A DNA stretch of 10,763 nucleotides from an uncultured Lysobacter sp. (GTDB lineage: Bacteria; Pseudomonadota; Gammaproteobacteria; Xanthomonadales; Xanthomonadaceae). Position 1 is the stretch's first letter; the number at the start of each line of letters is the position of its first letter. Location of the stretch: the NCBI GenBank assembly GCA_902805755.1, contig CADCUA010000051.1, forward strand, positions 1-10,763. The letters are read 5' to 3'. The notes under the pieces were generated by a model that searched no databases, was not told the origin of the DNA, and saw nothing but the letters and a program-made list of their open reading frames with translations. Shown here piece after piece: positions 1 through 5,331 of this stretch. The translations under genes were made by a program, and so were the position numbers.

Positions 1-159
1 AAGCGGCGCGGCATGGTGTTCGTGGGCCTTGATGTGATCGGCGAACACCTCACCGAAGTGAACGTCACCAGCCCCACCTGCATTCGCGAACTCGACGCAC
101 AGTTCGGCCTGAACATTGCCGGCACACTGTTCGACGCGATCGAGGCGCGCGTGCGCTGA
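1..159 (+). CDS. gshB: Glutathione synthetase, C-terminal fragment
   Basis: The window opens inside this gene, in frame at base 1, and shows its last 52 residues and a TGA stop. The enzyme is cytoplasmic and joins gamma-glutamylcysteine to glycine using ATP, the second step of glutathione synthesis. The visible part is the end of the ATP-grasp fold. It contains the GshB signature FVGLDVIG, the metal/ATP-site stretch [12 protein letters not shown] (the Asn of EVN is a metal ligand in the family) and the ending [10 protein letters not shown]. This reads almost residue for residue like the E. coli GshB C-terminus as I remember it. Nothing looks truncated apart from the window edge. The tonB-family gene follows on the same strand after 72 bases. 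Confidence 0.97.
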   Translation, partial: KRRGMVFVGLDVIGEHLTEVNVTSPTCIRELDAQFGLNIAGTLFDAIEARVR

Positions 160-181
160 GTCAACCCGTCACACCTGTCTC

Positions 182-202
182 GCCGGCCGGCCCATCGCCG
201 GC
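182..202 (+). other. Small GC stem-loop in the gshB-tonB gap
   Basis: Two copies of GCCGGC (182-187 and 197-202) can pair around a 9-base loop. The same bases can also be read as an 8-base direct repeat, GCCGGCCC, with a 3-base spacer. No T-run follows, so this is not a standard intrinsic terminator. It could attenuate or process the transcript between the genes, or be chance in GC-rich DNA. I favour chance or a weak effect. Confidence 0.2.
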
Positions 203-231
203 CCGATGACCCTCCCGCGGACACCAGCACC

Positions 232-1107
232 ATGGCGGCAACCGCCGCAAACCCGAGCGGCATCGGACCGGACCAGCGACTTGGCGCGACGCTCGCGCTC
301 TCGCTGGCCCTGCACGCCCTGCTGCTGCTCGGCGTCGGCTTCACGCTGGAGCGTGCGGCGCCGGTCATGCCGACGCTGGATGTGATCCTGACGGAAACCA
401 TCACGCCGCTCACGCCGAAGCAGGCCGACTTCCTTGCGCAGGCGAACAACCAGGGCGGCGGCGAACACGAGCGCAGCTCGCGCCCGCGTGACAACCAGAC
501 CGGCCCGGTGCCGCAGGAGCGCCCGGGCGTCGCGCCGCGCTCGATGCAGGCGCAATCACCACGACCGCAGCCGGCGCCGCAGGCGCGTGTCGTCAGCAGC
601 CTGCGGGGCGAACGGACCGTGGAGACCGCGCGCACGGCGCCACCGGTGCAGACCGATCCGTTGCCGCCCGGGCCCGAGCGCATCGAACGCGACATGGAAA
701 TGGCGCGCCTCGCGGCGGAGATCCATCTGCGCTCGGAACGCTACGCCAAGCGCCCCAAGCGCAAGTTCGTGTCGGCGAGCACGCAGGAATACGCCTGGGC
801 CAGCTACCTGCGCGAGTGGGTGGACCGCGTCGAGCGCGTGGGCAACCTCAACTATCCGGATGAAGCGCGGCGCCGCGGGCTGCGGGGGCAGGTGGTAATC
901 AGCGTGGCGATCCGGCGCGACGGTTCGGTCGAGCGCGCGGACATCGTCGACTCCAGTGGCATCGCACTGCTCGATGCCTCCGCGCTGCGCATCGCGAAGC
1001 TGGCCGAGCCGTACGAACCGCTGCCGAAGACCGATGAGGATCCGGACGTTCTGCACGTCACGCGCACCTGGCAGTTCCTGCCCGGCGGCACGCTGGTGGA
1101 CGGCTGA
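232..1107 (+). CDS. tonB: TonB-family energy transducer
   Basis: This 291-residue protein should be anchored in the inner membrane and carry proton-motive energy across the periplasm to outer-membrane receptors, in complex with ExbB/ExbD. A short polar N-terminus (1-17) precedes one membrane helix at about 18-37 (LALSLALHALLLLGVGF). A long hydrophilic Pro/Arg/Gln-rich periplasmic linker follows (about 75-180), without the regular EP/KP repeats of E. coli TonB. The TonB C-terminal domain (about 195-285) carries NYPDEARRRGLRGQVVIS, where the YP pair and the RG..G motif are diagnostic, then RRDGSVERADIVDSSG. The ATG at 232 keeps the whole membrane helix, but no clear Shine-Dalgarno precedes it. 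In Pseudomonas aeruginosa the tonB3 gene, needed for twitching motility, also sits beside gshB, so this may be a TonB3-type protein rather than the main siderophore TonB. The transducer family is sure; the subtype is inferred. Confidence 0.93.
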   Translation: MAATAANPSGIGPDQRLGATLALSLALHALLLLGVGFTLERAAPVMPTLDVILTETITPLTPKQADFLAQANNQGGGEHERSSRPRDNQTGPVPQERPGVAPRSMQAQSPRPQPAPQARVVSSLRGERTVETARTAPPVQTDPLPPGPERIERDMEMARLAAEIHLRSERYAKRPKRKFVSASTQEYAWASYLREWVDRVERVGNLNYPDEARRRGLRGQVVISVAIRRDGSVERADIVDSSGIALLDASALRIAKLAEPYEPLPKTDEDPDVLHVTRTWQFLPGGTLVDG

Positions 1108-1174
1108 GGACGGCGAAGCGCGGCGACGATATGGCCATTGCGGGACGTGCCAGAGCGCAGGCATACCGGTGCAT

Positions 1175-1200
1175 CACCGGGCGGTAACGCCGGGCCCGTG
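1175..1200. terminator. Possible stem-loop between convergent tonB and HAD genes
   Basis: CAC(C)GGGC at 1175-1182 can pair with GCCCGTG at 1194-1200, with one bulged C and an 11-base loop. It lies just past the stop of the minus-strand HAD gene (last base 1202) and 67 bases after the tonB stop, the right place for a bidirectional terminator. Neither strand has a T-run after the stem, so it would be a weak or Rho-assisted site at best. The neighbouring GTGATCAC (1198-1205) is a perfect 8-base palindrome. Confidence 0.25.
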
Positions 1201-1201
1201 A

Positions 1202-1832
1202 TCACAAAGTCCGTGGAGCCGCTGCCTGTCGATGATCCTGCAGCAGCACCGCCTGTCCGCGGAAGTACGCATGGTCGGCCATCGCCAGCAGAGCCAGGTC
1301 CTCGCGCGTATCGCCGTAAGCATGGATCGCGTCGTAGTCAGAGAGCTCGTGGCGTGCGCGGACCTGTCGCGGCTTTTCCTCGCCCACGCGTTGCGCATCG
1401 AGATAACGACCGGTCAGACGGCCGTCGTGGTGCTCGAGCGCTGAGCACAACAGCTCGAGACCGTGCGCGCGGCACCAGGGCGCCAGGTAAGCATCCAGTG
1501 CCCGATACGACGACCACCCGGTCACCCCGCGATCGGTGCCACTCGATGCGCTGCAGCGCTTCAGCACGCAGCGTGCCGGGCAACACCTGCTGTGCAAACG
1601 CCTCGCCCCGCGCGCGGTATTCATCGAGTGCAAGTCCGCCCAGGCCGGACATTACGATTGCAGCGCGCACCCATTTTCCGGACACCAGGCCCAGCCGGTA
1701 GCCGAGGATCAACGGCGCGAACAATACCTTGCCCACCGCCAGTCGTCGCGGCGGGACGGCGGCATGCATGAAGCCGGGAAACGTCTCGTGCGTGGTGATC
1801 GTGCCGTCGAAGTCGAAAAGCGCCAGATCCAT
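1202..1832 (-). pseudogene. HAD-IB family phosphatase (PgpC/YfhB-like), frameshifted
   Basis: The ATG at 1832 starts MDLALFDFDGTIT, with HAD motif I (DFDGT, residues 7-11; nucleophile Asp7). A hydrophobic stretch at about 31-50 recalls the membrane-associated segment of PgpC, the phosphatidylglycerophosphate phosphatase. Frame continues to RVVVVSG (residues 105-111), exactly at motif II. Homology then moves to another frame at about 1499-1503 and continues as LDAYLAPWCRAHGLELL, EEKPRQV (motif III Lys) and YGDTREDLALL (motif IV), to a TGA at 1202-1204. Without the shift the product would be about 210 residues, like PgpC (211). As it stands, translation runs out of frame to a stop at 1338-1340 and gives a 164-residue product without motifs III and IV. 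Loss of one GC from GGCGCACTG would explain it; a sequencing error is equally possible. A strong GGAGG precedes the start and tsaB ends 14 bases upstream. The HAD-IB call is firm; the substrate is inferred. Confidence 0.85.
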
Positions 1833-1840
1833 CGGCCAGA

Positions 1841-1845
1841 CCTCC
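1841..1845 (-). promoter_or_regulatory. Ribosome binding site of the HAD gene
   Basis: GGAGG on the minus strand lies 8 bases before the ATG at 1832 and just upstream of where the tsaB stop (1847-1849) ends. It fixes the HAD start at the methionine directly before DLALFDFDGT and suggests coupling to tsaB. It is the best Shine-Dalgarno in the window, so the gene was recently under selection for translation. Confidence 0.7.
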
Positions 1846-1846
1846 G

Positions 1847-2554
1847 CTACCGCGCTTTGCGCGCGGCCCGCTGCTCGTCGAGCGTGAGTGCGACATTGTT
1901 GCGAAGGTACGCAGGCTCGACGCGTTCCGGCGCCATGCCGCCGCCGTGCAGGAAGAGTTCGGCGCCCAGGCGTGCGATGGACGCGGCTCGCGGCAACGCG
2001 GTCGCATCGACGCTCGCCATGCGCGGCTGCAACCTGCGCGCGAGCTCGCCATCGAGTGCCGCAAAGCCGGTGCCGACACCGCGCCACGTCCACTCGTCGT
2101 CGGGAAGTTCCACGGCTGCAGGCGCCTGCAGCGCTTCTGCGCCGATAGCCACCAGCGCCTCGCCCTGCCACGCGAACGCACCCGTGTATACCTCGCTCAT
2201 GCGCGCATCGATCGCGGCGAGGATCCGGCGATCGGCTTCAGGCCTGCCCGCGCCGTATGCGAGCGCCGCGAGCGTCGACACGGGCACGATCGGCCGGTCC
2301 AGCGCGAGCGCGATGCCCTGCCCGATCGCAATTGCCAGCCGCACGCCCGTAAACGCCCCGGGCCCGCGACCGATTGCGATCGCATCGAGTTGCGAGCGCG
2401 CCAACCCTGCATCGGCCAGCAGCTCCCCGGCCCAGGGCAGCGAGAGCTCGGCATGCCGGCGCGGTGCAATTTCGAAGCGCTCGTGCACTTCGCCATCGAT
2501 CCACAGCGCGACCGAACAGGCTTCGGTGGCGGTTTCGAACGCAAGCAGCTTCAT
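1847..2554 (-). CDS. tsaB: tRNA t6A biosynthesis protein TsaB (YeaZ)
   Basis: TsaB is the scaffold partner of TsaD and TsaE in the complex that transfers a threonylcarbamoyl group to A37 of ANN-decoding tRNAs; it acts in the cytoplasm. The 235-residue product matches the usual length of about 230. It opens with the actin-like strand MKLLAFETATEACSVALW. The family signature GPGAFTGVR (64-72) is followed by the helix LAIAIGQGIALAL used in TsaB-TsaD contact. STLAALA (93-99), AIDARMSEVY (114-123) and the C-terminal EPAYLRNNVA (213-222) are also typical. The open frame extends upstream to 2824, but the extra residues lie in and beyond the yoaA tail and look unrelated, so the ATG at 2554 is chosen; only a weak AGGA precedes it. 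It follows yoaA by 92 bases and precedes the HAD gene by 14. Confidence 0.97.
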   Translation of the reverse strand: MKLLAFETATEACSVALWIDGEVHERFEIAPRRHAELSLPWAGELLADAGLARSQLDAIAIGRGPGAFTGVRLAIAIGQGIALALDRPIVPVSTLAALAYGAGRPEADRRILAAIDARMSEVYTGAFAWQGEALVAIGAEALQAPAAVELPDDEWTWRGVGTGFAALDGELARRLQPRMASVDATALPRAASIARLGAELFLHGGGMAPERVEPAYLRNNVALTLDEQRAARKAR

Positions 2555-2646
2555 GGCGATGACGTGTCCTGCGAACGATTGAAGGCCGGTTTGTGAGCAT
2601 CGCGCATAGGCAGCAGCGCGCTGAAGCAACGAAACCGCGCGGGCGC

Positions 2647-4779
2647 TCAGCCCTGTATGCGGTCCAGCTCGGACGGTGATTCTACCGGCGTCGCTTCGCT
2701 GCCTTCGTGCGACGGACTCGCGAAAAACGCGGCGACGTCCTGCGGATTGCGCGTCTTCGGCAGCGGCGGCAGCGAGTTGAGGAACACCTGTCCGTAGGTC
2801 TTCGACATGAGCCGTGGATCGCACAACACCAGCACGCCGCGGTCGCGTTCGGAGCGGATCAGCCGGCCGGCACCCTGCTTGAGCGCGATCACCGCCTGCG
2901 GCAGTTGTTCGTCGCGGAACGGATTGCCACCGCGGCGCCGGATCGAATCCAGCCGCGCTTCGAACACCGGATCATCGGGTGCGGCGAACGGCAGCTTGTC
3001 GATGACGACGACGCTCAAGGCATCGCCTGCAACATCGACGCCTTCGCGGAAGCTCGCCGCGCCGAGCAGCACGCCGTTGCCCGACGCACGGAAGCGTTCG
3101 AGCAGCACCGAGCGCGGCGCTTCGCCCTGCACGAACAACGGCCACGGCCCGCCCTGCAGCAGCTCGGCGGCTTCGCGCAATGCGCGGTGCGAGGCGAACA
3201 GCACGAATGCGCGGCCGCCCGATGCCTCGAGCACCGGATACAGCGCGTCGACCATGCGCGGCGTGAAATCGCGCGCGGTGGGCTCCGGCAGATTGCGCGG
3301 CAGATAACACAGCGCCTGGCGCGGCCAGTCGAACGGACTGGGTGCGAGCAACGTGGTCGGCTTGTGCAACCCGAGCTTGATTGCGTAATGCTCGAAGCGC
3401 CCACCGATCGCGAGCGTCGCGGAGGTGAATATCCAGGCCGCGTGCGAGCTGGCCCGGTGGCGCGCAAGCGGGCCGGCGACGTCCAGCGGCGTGCGGCTGA
3501 GGCGGAAGCCGCGTGCGGTGAGTTCGTACCACAGCACGGAATCGTCATCGTCGGCCGCAGCAACGGCCGGCGGGTCTGGCGAGAGATCCGGCGACTGTTC
3601 CCCGGAAACGGGCAACAGCACCTCGGGCATCAGCGGACTGCTGTGCTCGGGCAAGAGGTCGATCCCGTCATGCCCGGCGCTGTGCATGGTCGGATCCGCG
3701 ATGCCACGCCAGCGCTGCAGGCGCAGCTCGAACTCCTTGGCGCGGGCCGTGCAGCTGTCGAAACCGGGCGCGGCTTCGCGCAGCGGCAGCAACGCGGCAT
3801 GCAGCGTCTGCAATGCAGATTCAAGCGCATCGAGTGCATCGTCGACCGCAGCGGCCTCGCCCGCACGTCGGCGCGTGCCGCGCACGGGCAGTTCGTCCAT
3901 GGCGGTGCGCAGCTCGCGCACGCGATGTTCGAGTTCACGCGCCGGCTCCTGCAGCACGGCAAGCGAGCCGGGCTTGTCCTTGCATTCGGCGATTGCATCG
4001 CGCGCCAGTTCGACCAGCGGACGCGCGCTGATCGATTCGCCGAAGAACTGCGACGCGAGGTCCGGCAACTGGTGCGCTTCGTCCACGACGAACGCCTGCG
4101 CACCCGGCAGGATTTCGCCGAAGCCTTCCTGCTTTAGCGCGAGGTCCGCGAGCAGCAGATGGTGGTTGACGACGACGATGTCCGCCGCCTGCGCGCGCTG
4201 GCGCGCCTGCACGACGAAACATTCGGAAAAGAACGGGCACTCGCTGCCCAGGCAGTTCTCCGCCGTGCTCGTCACCATCGGCAGCAGAGGCGAGTCTTCG
4301 GGCAGCGCTTCGAGCTCGGCGAGATCGCCCATGCGCGTGCGCCCGGACCACGCGACGATGCGCTGGAACTGCGCGGCCATCTCGCGTGAGGAAAATCGCG
4401 GCTCGCCTTCGGCCTGGCGCATGCGGTAGTGGCACAGGTAATTCGCACGACCCTTGAGCAGCGCGCTCTTCAGGCCGATGCCCAGCGCATCGCGCACGCG
4501 CGGCAGGTCACGGTGGTAGAGCTGATCCTGCAGCGCACGCGTGCCGGTCGAGACGATGACCTTCTTGCCCGACAGCAATGCCGGCACGAGGTAGGCGAAC
4601 GTCTTGCCGGTGCCGGTGCCGGCTTCGGCAATCAGCGTGCCCTGGGTGTCGATCGCGTCGGCGATCGCGACGGCGAGGTCCTGCTGCGCCGGGCGCGGCG
4701 CGAATGCCGCGATGTTGCGTGCGAGATCGCCGCCTTCGACAAGCGCATCACGGCTGGCCTGCGCGAGTCGGCCGGTCAT
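2647..4779 (-). CDS. yoaA: ATP-dependent DNA helicase, YoaA/DinG (XPD-like) family
   Basis: This 710-residue superfamily 2 helicase has an Fe-S cluster and is expected to unwind DNA 5'-3'. E. coli YoaA acts with the polymerase III chi subunit in repair at stalled forks. In order: Walker A AEAGTGTGKT (51-60); motif Ia STGTRALQDQL (77-87); four cluster cysteines at 116, 176, 181 and 187; VVNHHLLLADL (203-213); the DEAH box (233-236); SAT (453-455); FREGVDVAGDALSVVVIDKLPF (577-598); and motif VI QGAGRLIRSE (635-644). The fixed Cys set and PFAAPDDP (597-604) favour YoaA over DinG. It is longer than E. coli YoaA (about 636), partly through a Pro/Ser/Asp-rich segment at about 380-412. The ATG at 4779 lies 3 bases after the lipoprotein stop and lacks a good Shine-Dalgarno, so translational coupling is likely. 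Confidence 0.95.
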   Translation of the reverse strand: MTGRLAQASRDALVEGGDLARNIAAFAPRPAQQDLAVAIADAIDTQGTLIAEAGTGTGKTFAYLVPALLSGKKVIVSTGTRALQDQLYHRDLPRVRDALGIGLKSALLKGRANYLCHYRMRQAEGEPRFSSREMAAQFQRIVAWSGRTRMGDLAELEALPEDSPLLPMVTSTAENCLGSECPFFSECFVVQARQRAQAADIVVVNHHLLLADLALKQEGFGEILPGAQAFVVDEAHQLPDLASQFFGESISARPLVELARDAIAECKDKPGSLAVLQEPARELEHRVRELRTAMDELPVRGTRRRAGEAAAVDDALDALESALQTLHAALLPLREAAPGFDSCTARAKEFELRLQRWRGIADPTMHSAGHDGIDLLPEHSSPLMPEVLLPVSGEQSPDLSPDPPAVAAADDDDSVLWYELTARGFRLSRTPLDVAGPLARHRASSHAAWIFTSATLAIGGRFEHYAIKLGLHKPTTLLAPSPFDWPRQALCYLPRNLPEPTARDFTPRMVDALYPVLEASGGRAFVLFASHRALREAAELLQGGPWPLFVQGEAPRSVLLERFRASGNGVLLGAASFREGVDVAGDALSVVVIDKLPFAAPDDPVFEARLDSIRRRGGNPFRDEQLPQAVIALKQGAGRLIRSERDRGVLVLCDPRLMSKTYGQVFLNSLPPLPKTRNPQDVAAFFASPSHEGSEATPVESPSELDRIQG

Positions 4780-4782
4780 GGA

Positions 4783-5331
4783 TCAGTACCGAGGCGGTGC
4801 GGCGACGGTGCAGGACTCGCGCTTGGCACGCGCGGTTTGAAGATCGAGCTTCGCCTGTGCCGCGGTATCGGCCTGCGTCGAACGCCACTGCGCCACCTGC
4901 TCTATCGTCGCCCAGTGGCGACGGCACAGCGGGCCTACATCGGTGCCGCGCTCGATCGCGCGTCGTACGAATTGCAGGGCGCCGTCGAGATCACCGAGCA
5001 ACACGGCGATCTCCGCACGTTCCTGCAGCACGGCCGGGTCGGCTTCATGCAGCGCAATCGCCTGGTCCAGCGCATCGGCCGCCTGTTTGAACTGCCTGGC
5101 GGATTCGAACGCGGCGGCCTGCTGGCGCAGGTCCTCGACGCGGGTATCGCGCAGCGGCCGAACGTCGAGCTCGTCGTCCGCGCTCGCGCCCGCCTCGCGG
5201 ATCGCCGACACCATGGACGCGGTCGGTGGCGCCGCCTCCGGCGCGGCAGGCAGGGGCGCGCGCGTGCCGAGGCAACCGGTGCCCAACAGCGCGATGCCCA
5301 GCACGACCATCATCGCGAGCCGGTGTTTCAT
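4783..5331 (-). CDS. TPR lipoprotein, probable PBP1b activator (LpoP-like)
   Basis: The 182-residue product begins with a lipoprotein signal: basic MKHR, a hydrophobic core MMVVLGIALL, then LGTG before Cys20, a loose lipobox with Leu one place off the usual -3. A Pro/Ala-rich tether (24-38) follows, then helices at about 67-129 forming one or two TPR units (FKQAADALDQAIALHEADPA, then LLGDLDGALQFVRRAIERG). Two further cysteines, 136 (GPLCRRHW) and 174 (RESC), could form a disulfide. The start overlaps the mrcB stop as ATGA, with AAGG 9 bases upstream. In Pseudomonas the TPR lipoprotein LpoP activates PBP1b from the outer membrane. This protein has the same architecture and sits directly beside mrcB, so an LpoP role is the best inference. 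The ORF is secure; the function rests on architecture and position. Confidence 0.8.
   Translation of the reverse strand: MKHRLAMMVVLGIALLGTGCLGTRAPLPAAPEAAPPTASMVSAIREAGASADDELDVRPLRDTRVEDLRQQAAAFESARQFKQAADALDQAIALHEADPAVLQERAEIAVLLGDLDGALQFVRRAIERGTDVGPLCRRHWATIEQVAQWRSTQADTAAQAKLDLQTARAKRESCTVAAPPRY

Noticed and set aside
1496..1508. Programmed ribosomal frameshifting in the HAD gene
   Set aside because: There is no slippery heptamer or A/T-rich slip site at the junction, and the family is not known for recoding; a small indel or sequencing error is simpler.
1536..2582. A 348-codon plus-strand frame opposite tsaB and the HAD gene
   Set aside because: Its Ser/Ala/Arg-rich product has no motif, and the minus strand carries clear TsaB and HAD signatures.
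2555..2646. Internal promoter in the 92-base gap before tsaB
   Set aside because: Minus-strand TTCGTT/CTATGC and TTGCTT/CTATGC pairs fit the consensus poorly in sequence or spacing, so I do not list a promoter.
2555..2824. N-terminal extension of TsaB by 90 residues
   Set aside because: The extra residues overlap the yoaA tail and show no similarity to TsaB, which normally begins at MKLLAFETAT; the extension is just an open frame.
2707..4137. A 476-codon open frame on the plus strand opposite yoaA
   Set aside because: It mirrors the helicase gene in a GC-rich genome where antisense frames stay open by codon bias. Its product is Arg/Gln/Ala-rich with no recognisable motif, and the minus-strand frame has every helicase motif.
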